A DNA stretch of 64,000 nt, from assembly GCA_021151835.1 (NCBI GenBank), contig JAGKWO010000003.1:183185-247184 (forward strand), read 5' to 3'. The position numbers and the translations under genes were made by a program. Shown one piece after another: positions 8,584-16,259 of the stretch (within the stretch, counting starts at the first letter, position 1; every line of letters begins with the position of its first letter). This DNA is from Gammaproteobacteria bacterium. Its GTDB lineage: Bacteria > Pseudomonadota > Gammaproteobacteria > Pseudomonadales > Cellvibrionaceae. The notes under the pieces are model-generated. The model made no database searches, was not told the origin of the DNA, and saw nothing but the letters and a program-made list of their open reading frames with translations.

Positions 8584-10386
8584 TTACAAACGCACATCCT
8601 TACTAAACAAATCCTTCAACTCTTTCCGGCTTTGTTTCACCAGTAATGCTAATTCTTTAGGATCTTTACTAATCGCAATTGCCTGGTGCAGCAAGCTGTG
8701 GTCATGCTCGCGGAAAATATCGATAGCATGTTGCGATTGACCTTCGGTATAACCCACTTCCGTTAAGGTGCGCATCGCGGCGCTGAGGCTGGACTCGTAA
8801 ATTTCGCGGATGGGATTTTCCACACCCAACTCCGCCAATTGGTAAGCATGTGCGCGGTCGCGGGCACGTACAATCAGGGTGATGTGCGGAAAATGTGTTT
8901 TTACCAGGCGGACTATTTCCAGTGACGCCTCGATATTCACCAGCGCAACAACCAACACTTTCGCATCGCGAATGCCGGCGGCTTCCAGTAGTTCAATACG
9001 GGTGGCATCGCCGTAATAACTTTGCACACCATAGTTTTTCAAAAACTCTATGTGTTCAGGATTTTTATCCAGCGCATTAAAAGGAATATTACTGGCAGTG
9101 AGAATACGGCCGATAATTTGGCCAAAGCGACCGAATCCGGCGATGATAACTTCGGCTTTATGCGCGTCTGGCTCTTCCAATTGTTTCAGGGCATTTTCCG
9201 CTTGCACCGCTTCCTCGCTGGCTTTTTCCTGCATGGTGCGCTTGCGCGTAATTAATTCATGCAAAATTACCAGCGGGCTGGTTAGTGCCATGGAAATTCC
9301 CACTACCAACACCACATAATTGGAAATATCTTCCGGCAAAAATCTGGTTTGCTCTGCAGTAGACATCACCACAAATGCGAACTCACCACCTTGCGCCAAC
9401 ATCACACCCACGAGTAAACCATCCTTGACCGGAAATTTGCGAATACGCAATACCAGCGCAACAACCAGAATTTTTACCAGCATTAATGTAAGGGCGAGCA
9501 CTAAAATCAATAGTGGTTCGGCAAACAACAAGCGCAGGTTTAACGACATACCAACGGCGATAAAAAATAATCCCAATAGCAAACCTTTAAAGGGTTCGAT
9601 ATCAGCGGCCAATTGGTGACGGAAACTGGATTGGGCCAGCAAAATACCGGCGAGGAATGCGCCCATACTCATGGAAAATCCAACCAGCTGCATCAGGTAA
9701 GCAACACTCAATACAATTAACAGGCCAGCAGCAGTGAGAATTTCACGACTGCCGTATTTCGCCACAACTTGTAATAACGGATTAAAAATTCGTGCGCCGG
9801 CGAGCAATAAAAAAGCCACTGTGCACAAACCTATCCACCAGGGTACGTGGGTATCTTCACTGGCAGCGGGCGACCAGGTAGCGAGCAGTAACAAGATGGG
9901 AATAACGGCGAGATCTTGCAGTAATAGAATCGAAAAACCTTTACGGCCAATCGGCAAGCCCATAATTTTGTGTTCTTCCATTAACGGGATTGCAAACGCC
10001 GTCGAGGAAAGCGCAAGCGCGAGGCCAATCATAAATCCCTGCTGCCAGGTCAAATCCAGAAATACAGCAATCAAGCCGGTGATTGCTAATGCCGTGAGCA
10101 ACATTTGCGCTCCACCAAGCAAACCGATATCCAGCCGCATTTTCCATAATTGTTGTGGATTCAATTCAAGGCCAATTACAAATAACAATAGCACTACACC
10201 CAATTCGGAAAATTGGAAAGTCGCCTCCGGCTGGTAAATTAAACCCAGCTCATAGGGGCCGATAATTGCTCCGGCGACTAAATAGCCCAAAATCGCACCC
10301 AGGCCGAGGCGTCGAAATAGAGGCACTGCGATAGTCGCGGCCAATAAATAATAAATAGCGTGTAATAGTGTTTCGTGGTGCGCCAT
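8584..10386 (-). CDS. CPA2 monovalent cation:proton antiporter, KefB/KefC type with RCK domain
   Basis: 600-residue inner-membrane protein. Residues 1 to about 380 contain some twelve membrane segments of the CPA2 fold, with ATIAVPLFRRLGLGAILGYLVAG at the start and SSTAFAIPLMEEHKIMG in the ion-path region. The cytoplasmic part has a Rossmann RCK/TrkA-N domain (EVIIAGFGRFGQIIGRIL, GxGxxG, then YYGDATRIELLEAAGI), which senses nucleotides or glutathione adducts in this family. It exports K+ (or exchanges it for H+) under stress. The ATG at 10386 is preferred to an upstream GTG. The deacetylase gene lies 15 bp upstream, so they are probably co-transcribed. Confidence 0.92.
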   Translation of the reverse strand: MAHHETLLHAIYYLLAATIAVPLFRRLGLGAILGYLVAGAIIGPYELGLIYQPEATFQFSELGVVLLLFVIGLELNPQQLWKMRLDIGLLGGAQMLLTALAITGLIAVFLDLTWQQGFMIGLALALSSTAFAIPLMEEHKIMGLPIGRKGFSILLLQDLAVIPILLLLATWSPAASEDTHVPWWIGLCTVAFLLLAGARIFNPLLQVVAKYGSREILTAAGLLIVLSVAYLMQLVGFSMSMGAFLAGILLAQSSFRHQLAADIEPFKGLLLGLFFIAVGMSLNLRLLFAEPLLILVLALTLMLVKILVVALVLRIRKFPVKDGLLVGVMLAQGGEFAFVVMSTAEQTRFLPEDISNYVVLVVGISMALTSPLVILHELITRKRTMQEKASEEAVQAENALKQLEEPDAHKAEVIIAGFGRFGQIIGRILTASNIPFNALDKNPEHIEFLKNYGVQSYYGDATRIELLEAAGIRDAKVLVVALVNIEASLEIVRLVKTHFPHITLIVRARDRAHAYQLAELGVENPIREIYESSLSAAMRTLTEVGYTEGQSQHAIDIFREHDHSLLHQAIAISKDPKELALLVKQSRKELKDLFSKDVRL

Positions 10387-10401
10387 AGATTTCACTCAAA
10401 T

Positions 10402-11103
10402 TTATCGTGCTTTCAGCAATTCGTTAACGGTAACAAAGGTATAACCCTGTGCTTTTAATGTTTGCACTATTTTCGGTACCGCTGCCATGGAAGGCTCACG
10501 GGATTTAAACATCACATGCAAAAGAATAATTGATCCCGGGCGCACCTTGTCTATAACGTGTTGGGCAATAGCATCACTGTCCTGCGCAATTTCCGGATAA
10601 CTTTCCGGTTCTATATTCCAGGTCACACTGGTGATATTTTTTTGATACAAATAATAAGGCAGGATAAATAATTTCTTTCCATAAGGGGGACGAAATACAA
10701 TTTCATCGTTATAACCCAGATTACGAATTAACTGGCTGGTTTTATCTATTTCAGAAGCCACCGAATCGTAACCCATAGACACCATACGCTGGTGTGAATA
10801 AGAATGGTTACCTATCTGGTGCCCGGCTTGCACAATTTTTTTTGCCGCTTGCGGATGCGCCGCTATATCTTTACCCGTAAGAAAAAAAGTTGCCGGTATG
10901 TTTTCTGCTGCAAGAAAATCCACAATTTGATTAGTTGCCTCAGGTAGCGGGCCATCATCAAAAGTCAATGCAATAATTTTTTGTTCAGTATCGACATGGC
11001 CAATCAATTCACCAAATGCCTGATAATTGCGACTGGTGCTGAGTTTGAACAAACCCGCCGCGATTAGAATCAATAGCGCTAACGCCAACACGATTTTTTT
11101 CAT
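10402..11103 (-). CDS. Polysaccharide deacetylase (NodB/CE4 family), membrane-anchored or secreted
   Basis: 233 residues. An N-terminal hydrophobic segment (residues 4-20) acts as signal or anchor. The NodB domain shows the catalytic/metal motifs TFDDGPLPE (Asp49, Asp50) and HSYSH (His100, His104), and later RPPYGKK and LLHV. It would remove N- or O-acetyl groups from a cell-surface or dietary polysaccharide using a divalent metal. AGGAG precedes the ATG. The KefC-type gene follows after 15 bp. Decayed GFA sequence lies immediately upstream. Confidence 0.9.
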   Translation of the reverse strand: MKKIVLALALLILIAAGLFKLSTSRNYQAFGELIGHVDTEQKIIALTFDDGPLPEATNQIVDFLAAENIPATFFLTGKDIAAHPQAAKKIVQAGHQIGNHSYSHQRMVSMGYDSVASEIDKTSQLIRNLGYNDEIVFRPPYGKKLFILPYYLYQKNITSVTWNIEPESYPEIAQDSDAIAQHVIDKVRPGSIILLHVMFKSREPSMAAVPKIVQTLKAQGYTFVTVNELLKAR

Positions 11104-11118
11104 GAACTCCTCATGCAG

Positions 11119-11294
11119 TTAATACCGGTGCGGATCATGCGCCTGGCATTGTGAATCGGGCACGCCTGCCCAGGTGACAAACGCCGCCCCATGTGCGCGT
11201 GGCACACAGTGCAATGGCAGCGGGCGACCCAACGGGTAGGAAACTGGATATTGAACGACACTGCCCCGTACAAACATTGACCTCCGGCATTCAT
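11119..11294 (-). pseudogene. Decayed GFA-family gene remnant (frameshifted, truncated)
   Basis: From an ATG at 11294 the frame reads MNAGGQCLYGAVSFN and then RCHCTVC, the first zinc-ligand pair and the CxC motif of the GFA family. Directly after CHCTVC the frame must shift to give RAHGAAFVTWAGVP, the normal continuation in this family, before a stop at 11119-11121. The second half with the remaining cysteines is absent. This is a frameshifted and 3'-truncated relative of the intact gene at 5015. The remnant ends 15 bp before the deacetylase start. Confidence 0.75.
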
Positions 11295-11453
11295 AGCGCC
11301 CCCTGGAACCAACAAATCCCGATAAGCAATTGACTATAAAGCAGTTTTGCTACTAACCAAAAGAAATCACAAAAAAATTTTATTCGCCTGTCGATTTCCA
11401 TTTACCGTAAGCGACTAACAGGTGAACACTCAATATTATTAAGGAGATACGTT

Positions 11454-11819
11454 ATGACACACTATATCGATGGCTTTTTATTACCAATCGCCCCCGAAAA
11501 ACTCCCGGAATACCAACAAATGGCCAACAAAGCCGGTGCTGTATGGAAAGAACATGGCGCTATTGCCTATTGGGAATGCGTAGGCGACGACCTGGATATC
11601 CAGGATATGACCAGTTTCCGTACAGCGGCCGGTTGTAAAGATAATGAAACAGTGGTTATTGCCTGGATCATTTATCCGTCGCGCGAAGAGCGCGACCGCA
11701 TTAACGCGCTGGTGATGGCCGATCCGCGCCTGAATGAGATGTGCGATAAAGAAAACCCGCCCTTTGATTTCAAACGCATGGCTTACGGTGGATTTAAACC
11801 TATCGTTCGTTACGAATAG
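11454..11819 (+). CDS. DUF1428 family protein
   Basis: 121 residues, a small dimeric ferredoxin-like-fold protein of the YbaA/DUF1428 type. Family marks are the opening YIDGFLLPIAPEKLPEYQQMA, the centre AYWECVGDD, and the end VMADPRLNEM with FDFKRMAYGGFKPIV. AAGGAG precedes the ATG at ideal spacing. It heads a group of small same-strand genes (DUF1428, VOC, DGPF, GyrI-like) that ends at a strong terminator at 13233. Biochemical role unknown. Confidence 0.9.
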   Translation: MTHYIDGFLLPIAPEKLPEYQQMANKAGAVWKEHGAIAYWECVGDDLDIQDMTSFRTAAGCKDNETVVIAWIIYPSREERDRINALVMADPRLNEMCDKENPPFDFKRMAYGGFKPIVRYE

Positions 11820-11867
11820 GCACAGCTTACAACAACATCCCGGTGTTATTTTTAAAGGAATTCGATT

Positions 11868-12275
11868 ATGGCAACGCAAGTATTTGTTAACTTTCCGGTT
11901 AAAGACCTGGAAAGATCCAAAGCATTTTTTACCCGGTTGGGGTACACGTTTAATCAACAATTTACCGACGAAAAAGCAGCGTGCATGGTCATTAGTGACA
12001 CCATTTATTCCATGCTGGTCACTGAACCCATGTTTAAAACCTTCACCGACAAAACCATCGCCGATGGGCACACCACCAAGGAAGTGATTGTTTGCCTCTC
12101 GTGCGAGAGCCGGGCGAAAGTCGATGAAACTATTCAAAAAGCAGTGGCCGCCGGTGGTACTGCCTGGCCTGTGGAGCCACTTGACCATGGTTTTATGTAT
12201 TACCACGGCTTCCTGGATCTAGACGGCCACCATTGGGAAATTATGTTTATGGAACCATCCCACGTTCAGGCATAA
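11868..12275 (+). CDS. VOC-superfamily (glyoxalase-like) protein
   Basis: 135 residues with two beta-alpha-beta-beta-beta halves: FVNFPVKDLERSKAFFTRLGYTFN and, near the end, YYHGFLDLDGHHWEIMFMEP, with the typical GH.W(E)I metal/ligand strand. This lactoylglutathione-lyase-like subtype is common beside DGPF and DUF1428 genes. A preceding GGAATT stretch may serve as a weak ribosome site. Reaction unknown; isomerase, dioxygenase or binding protein are all possible. Confidence 0.85.
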   Translation: MATQVFVNFPVKDLERSKAFFTRLGYTFNQQFTDEKAACMVISDTIYSMLVTEPMFKTFTDKTIADGHTTKEVIVCLSCESRAKVDETIQKAVAAGGTAWPVEPLDHGFMYYHGFLDLDGHHWEIMFMEPSHVQA

Positions 12276-12337
12276 TCCTTCCATAAATGCCGGTGTAATA
12301 ACCGGCGCAAATCCACATACGTATTGATGAGGGCACA

Positions 12338-12724
12338 ATGAAATATCTATGCATGGTTTTTTATGATGAGAATATCATCAATAGCATGACATCCAACGAG
12401 TGGAAAGCCCTGAACAGTGAATGCGAAGCCTGCGGCCAGGGGTTGCGCGATAGCGGAAAAATGATTGGTGGCAACGCATTGCACCCATCGACCACTGCTA
12501 CCAGCCTGCGTATTCGCGATGGCAAACCACTAATTACTGATGGCCCCTTTGCCGAAACCAAAGAGCAATTGGCCGGATTTTATTTACTGGACGCCCGCGA
12601 TTTAAATGAAGCCATACAACTCGCCAGCAAAATTCCGCCAGCGCGTTTTGGCACGATAGAAATTCGCCCCGTCCGCGAACTGGACCCCACCAAAGATGAA
12701 CGTTTCCAACAACACTTCGGCTGA
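12338..12724 (+). CDS. DGPF (YCII-related) domain protein
   Basis: 128 residues. The family signature is present as KPLITDGPFAETKEQLAGFYLLDARDLNEAI, with the opening MKYLCMVFYDE and the final strand FGTIEIRPVRELD. DGPF proteins form small dimers of unknown chemistry and are the commonest genomic partners of ECF42 sigma factors; the window's ECF42 gene is about 7.5 kb away at 3624. The 3' end overlaps the next gene by 29 bp, suggesting translational coupling. Confidence 0.92.
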   Translation: MKYLCMVFYDENIINSMTSNEWKALNSECEACGQGLRDSGKMIGGNALHPSTTATSLRIRDGKPLITDGPFAETKEQLAGFYLLDARDLNEAIQLASKIPPARFGTIEIRPVRELDPTKDERFQQHFG

Positions 12725-13217
12725 TACAACAACCACATTTTTGCAACCGCGAATCGAACAAGCCGGGCCATTTTTAATAGCCGGCTTGCGCGAACCGCTG
12801 GATGCAAATGCGCCGCAAAAAATCCCGCAACTCTGGCAGCAATTAACCGGTTGTTGGGATGAAATTACGCAACGCGTTAATACCGTAGGTTATGGATTAT
12901 GTATTCATTTGCAAAATCATGAATACTATTACATGGCGGGTTGCAGCGTGTGGGATTTCACAGAATTACCGGAATCCCTTAGCCCGTTTATTATCCCTTC
13001 GCAAACCTACGCCGTATTCACGCACAATGGATCAGTGTTGAATATTCGCGATACCATTGATTTTGCATTTGATAAGTGGTTGCCCACATCAGGATACCAA
13101 CACGCTACAGCAGCAGAAAATGCGCTGCATTTTTTTGAGCGCTACGGTGAAACATTTGATCCGCATACTGGTAGCGGCGATATTGAAATCTGGCTACCGG
13201 TTGGCAAGATCCAATAA
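12696..13217 (+). CDS. GyrI-like / AraC effector-binding-domain protein
   Basis: 173 residues. After a variable Thr-rich start, the pattern FLIAGLREPLDANAPQKIPQLWQQLT, then YGLCIHLQNHEYYYMAGCSV, PSQTYAVFTHNGSVLNIRDTIDFAFDKWLPTSGYQ and finally DIEIWLPV is that of the GyrI-like small-molecule-binding fold without an attached DNA-binding domain. It would bind a hydrophobic ligand or act as a sequestering protein. The start within the DGPF gene is uncertain because no good ribosome site is seen; initiation a few codons later is possible. Last gene of the group. Confidence 0.82.
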   Translation: MNVSNNTSADTTTTFLQPRIEQAGPFLIAGLREPLDANAPQKIPQLWQQLTGCWDEITQRVNTVGYGLCIHLQNHEYYYMAGCSVWDFTELPESLSPFIIPSQTYAVFTHNGSVLNIRDTIDFAFDKWLPTSGYQHATAAENALHFFERYGETFDPHTGSGDIEIWLPVGKIQ

Positions 13218-13232
13218 ACAAAAACACAGATA

Positions 13233-13260
13233 AAAAAGGAGGTCCATTGACCTCCTTTTT
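13233..13260 (+). terminator. Intrinsic terminator after the DUF1428-VOC-DGPF-GyrI group
   Basis: Perfect stem AAAAAGGAGGT / ACCTCCTTTTT with a 6-base loop, 15 bp after the stop of the GyrI-like gene, ending in a T run. Confidence 0.85.
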
Positions 13261-13357
13261 GTTGTTTTTATCTGCTTTTAATTATTTGCCTTCTAGATAG
13301 TTGCCTTTGACTATTGTTTTTTTAATTGCTTGCCACTTACTTGTTTAACATTCCGAA

Positions 13358-13759
13358 TCAGGCATCCCACTCCATATACCCGTGAACCTCCGCATAATCA
13401 TAAGTGGTAATTTCAAAGGGATTGCCATCGGGATCGCGAAAATAAATCGACCATGACAAGTCATGATCGATGATACTGGTAGATAATCCGTTATCCTTCA
13501 AATGCTCAATCCAGGCAAAGAAATTTTCAGCGGTGACACTAAAGGCAATGACGGTATTCTGCACCGTTTCCGATTCGAACAAGGCCAAATGAATATTGCC
13601 CTGCGCATTACCAATCGTTAGCGGACCTTTATCAGTCGCCCATTGTGCAAATTCGGCAACCCGCTCAAAACCGAGGACCTCTTTATACCACTGTTCCGCA
13701 AGTGTCCGGTTTTTGACCGATACATGGACATGATCGATCAACAGCAAATTTGGAACCAT
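13358..13759 (-). CDS. VOC-superfamily (glyoxalase/bleomycin-resistance-like) protein
   Basis: 133 residues from the ATG at 13759, which has AGAGG at good spacing; a longer frame lacks support and would run through the upstream terminator hairpin. The N-terminal half begins LLIDHVHVSVKNRTLAEQWYKEVLGFERV, the classical VOC opening, and the C-terminal half ends SWSIYFRDPDGNPFEITTYDY, with the DPDGNPFEI metal-binding strand. This is a typical single-domain dioxygenase or resistance-type protein. Substrate unknown. Confidence 0.87.
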   Translation of the reverse strand: MVPNLLLIDHVHVSVKNRTLAEQWYKEVLGFERVAEFAQWATDKGPLTIGNAQGNIHLALFESETVQNTVIAFSVTAENFFAWIEHLKDNGLSTSIIDHDLSWSIYFRDPDGNPFEITTYDYAEVHGYMEWDA

Positions 13760-13794
13760 ACCAACCTCTATTCGATTACCGGCCCGGTTTACAA

Positions 13795-13821
13795 TAAAAA
13801 ACGGAGAGGCATAGCTCTCCG
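13795..13821 (-). terminator. Intrinsic terminator of the tubulin-like gene
   Basis: On the minus strand CGGAGAG, a 6-base loop, CTCTCCG, then a T-rich run. It lies 28 bp after the stop of the tubulin-like gene and just upstream of the VOC gene start, so the tubulin-like gene appears to be its own transcription unit. Confidence 0.8.
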
Positions 13822-13848
13822 CTTCCAAAGCCAACTGCCAAAGCCTGC

Positions 13849-16053
13849 TTATATTTTGGTTTTATCCACACTTAACGACGTTGAGTTAAGGGAGACAATA
13901 CGCGTTTTGCTGATCTTGTGGCGATAGATTTCACGCAAATATTTGATCGCTTTTTTCACGCTGTCGCGCGACAAACGAATATCATTAATCGAACAGAACT
14001 TCTCCGAGTCATTGATTAACTCGCGATATTTTTTCTCATACATGGGTTTAATCGCGTACCAGTTAGTATCGAGAATTTTCGCCGGGTTTTCATACTCATT
14101 GAGCATTTTATCCACCAGCTTTTCATCAAACTCTTCAGCGCGGATGAAATCCAGCATGGAGGCATCCAGTTGCTCATCAAAGCGATAAGGGTCTTTGGCG
14201 AAGCAACGCTTGATAAAGGCCACAATCAACGTCAGGAAATCATCGCTTAAACACGGGCTTTTTACAATTAATGTTGTCAACGAAATATTGGCGGAAGCAC
14301 CAATCACCAGTGCGTAACGTTTCAACGTGGTATTCGGGAACAAACCGTTTAAATGGGATTTGAGTTTATTCAAATCCATGTAGGACAGTTTGTAATCTTT
14401 CGGCAATGAAATAATAGAGACAATTGATGAGCAGTTTTTAAAGAAATGCAGATTTTTTAACGCTTCCGGGTCGTAACCTTTCTGCAGGTATTGGGCCAGC
14501 GCGTCACGATAGCGGCCCGATTCAATCGGCAACAAACTAATGCCTTCAATTGCCTGGGTCACTTTATTGAAGTGCGGTAAATCAATGGAGCGATAGAACA
14601 GGTCATCAATATTTAATTCACTGGATTTTTTACTTTCAATACCGCGCAACTTATCAACACCTTGTGGTGCGACAGCGGCAGGAATAACTGATTCGGCATA
14701 GGCCACGGCCACGGGGCCCGCCAGGCTCATAAATAAATCGTTGGCGTCCAGGCGAATGGTTTCACCAATATCGATCCCGGCGCGACGGAAATAATTTTCG
14801 TCATAATCCGTCGTCACTGCCTGCGCAGTGAGGATGTTAAAAATTTGCTGGGAAATATATTGGTTCGCATATTTCTCCATCGCATTCACATCAATATGCT
14901 GGATCGCACCTTCATCGGTTTCTTCCGCATAGCGCATGATATCGTTGGAGATCAGCATCATCGCATTCCAGGGGCGGATGCGATGCATCACACTGGCTTC
15001 ACTCGAATCTTCGTTGTCGAAGTTGTACGAGAAATCCCATTCTTCCGATAGGTATTTGCATAACAGGCGGCCGGCGTTGATATGTAATGCTTCCGACATT
15101 TCCACACCGTGGTCGGAAATATTCGGCAATATACAAATGCCACTGGTGAAGATGGGCTCAAACACAAATGAATGGCCGCGATTCTCAGCATCGTCTGCCG
15201 GTGCGCGCACATCAAAGGTTTTACTCATGTACGCATATTGTTGCGCGAGGCCAAACTCACTCGCCATACCCGAACCGGTACCACCGCCAGCGCTGAAAAT
15301 ATAAAAATACAGGCGCGATTGGTTGGCTTTAATGCCGCAGGAATCAATTAAATAAGAATGCACGTGTTTCCAATCCGGATTGGAAAAGCGCTGGGTATCC
15401 TTATTCAAAATAATTTTGGCGAGGTATTGGCCAAGGATTGGCGCGTTGCCCGAACCGCCGGCATGGACTTCGGATAAGTCCATGATTTTCATTTTGGTGT
15501 AATCCTTGAGGAACCCGGAACGTTCGCCTTTATGGGAAAAACGGATGCGACCTTCGATATCTTTATCCAGGTCGCCAAGCATCACCAGCGGCTCGATTAA
15601 AAATACCGGCTTGAGCTGGTGGCTGCCTTTTAAATGCAAGCTGCGTTTGATCCAGCGAATGGGGCGCTGATCCTGTTCGCGCACTTCTTTTTCTTCGGTG
15701 GCAAATTCATTCAAATAAAAATTGCGCGCGTTGTAAACGAGTGAGGCAACATCGAGTGCGATATTGGAACCGCAGCGGCCCAAACCGATTAAACACACAG
15801 AGGGAAATTGCGGTTGTTTGCGTGAATCCTGATCCTGCTCATTGCTGAGACGGGGATAGACGCTGGAACGAAGTGTATCGAGGTTATAGAGAATCTTGTT
15901 CAGATCCCGCTCGGTAAAATACATATAACCACTGCTGGAACCGGAGATGGATTCCGCCACAAGTTCCGCCTGCCCCGCTGGAGGTTGCTCCAGTGTTACC
16001 AGATCGTCTTGTTCCAGGATTTCGGTGGAGCGCGAGGATTTTTTGGTGGCCAT
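13849..16053 (-). CDS. FtsZ/tubulin-superfamily protein (Tubulin_2 / FtsZ-like type), 734 aa
   Basis: A large cytosolic GTPase-like protein of the tubulin/FtsZ superfamily. Visible marks: VCLIGLGRCGSNIAL (residues 86-100), equal to the first nucleotide loop of FtsZ; SAGGGTGSGMASEF (254-267), the GGGTGxG tubulin signature; and NAMMLISNDIM (363-373), like the FtsZ region ending in ND. Candidate T7 catalytic-loop segments are LDANDLFMSL (435-444) or LNIDDLF (480-486). The first 85 residues are a low-complexity acidic/polar lead, and about 150 residues separate the first loop from the signature, far more than in FtsZ. At 734 residues it is nearly twice FtsZ. It is monocistronic, with its own terminator and an inverted repeat upstream. 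These divergent proteins are not the division FtsZ; their role is poorly known. Confidence 0.85.
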   Translation of the reverse strand: MATKKSSRSTEILEQDDLVTLEQPPAGQAELVAESISGSSSGYMYFTERDLNKILYNLDTLRSSVYPRLSNEQDQDSRKQPQFPSVCLIGLGRCGSNIALDVASLVYNARNFYLNEFATEEKEVREQDQRPIRWIKRSLHLKGSHQLKPVFLIEPLVMLGDLDKDIEGRIRFSHKGERSGFLKDYTKMKIMDLSEVHAGGSGNAPILGQYLAKIILNKDTQRFSNPDWKHVHSYLIDSCGIKANQSRLYFYIFSAGGGTGSGMASEFGLAQQYAYMSKTFDVRAPADDAENRGHSFVFEPIFTSGICILPNISDHGVEMSEALHINAGRLLCKYLSEEWDFSYNFDNEDSSEASVMHRIRPWNAMMLISNDIMRYAEETDEGAIQHIDVNAMEKYANQYISQQIFNILTAQAVTTDYDENYFRRAGIDIGETIRLDANDLFMSLAGPVAVAYAESVIPAAVAPQGVDKLRGIESKKSSELNIDDLFYRSIDLPHFNKVTQAIEGISLLPIESGRYRDALAQYLQKGYDPEALKNLHFFKNCSSIVSIISLPKDYKLSYMDLNKLKSHLNGLFPNTTLKRYALVIGASANISLTTLIVKSPCLSDDFLTLIVAFIKRCFAKDPYRFDEQLDASMLDFIRAEEFDEKLVDKMLNEYENPAKILDTNWYAIKPMYEKKYRELINDSEKFCSINDIRLSRDSVKKAIKYLREIYRHKISKTRIVSLNSTSLSVDKTKI

Positions 16054-16139
16054 GATGAGTGTGTGTCCTTGATGAACAGTTAGCTATTAATTAGGGGGAA
16101 GGCCAGATACGGCTTATGGTCTTAACACCTATTAACGCT

Positions 16140-16180
16140 AGACGCGACTTGCAATAAATACAAATTTGCATGCCGCGTCT
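16140..16180. promoter_or_regulatory. Imperfect inverted repeat upstream of the tubulin-like gene
   Basis: Arms AGACGCGACTTGCAA and TTTGCATGCCGCGTCT pair in 13 of 15 positions around an AT-rich centre. It lies 87-127 bp upstream of the tubulin-like start in the 206-bp gap. It may be an operator or an RNA hairpin. No known regulator consensus was recognised. Confidence 0.4.
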
Positions 16181-16259
16181 GTTCAAAAAGTCACCGGAAT
16201 CGACTCAACTTACTGCGTTTGGAGAAAACGCCGGTAGTTTTCTCCTTATCTCTTATCAT

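Noticed and set aside
11481..12206. Long minus-strand ORF of 241 codons
   Set aside because: It is the antisense of the DUF1428 and VOC genes, both of which have clear family motifs.
16221..16245. GGAGAAAAC / GTTTTCTCC hairpin as terminator of the YcbB-type gene
   Set aside because: The stem is good, but no T run follows on the minus strand, so intrinsic termination is not supported.
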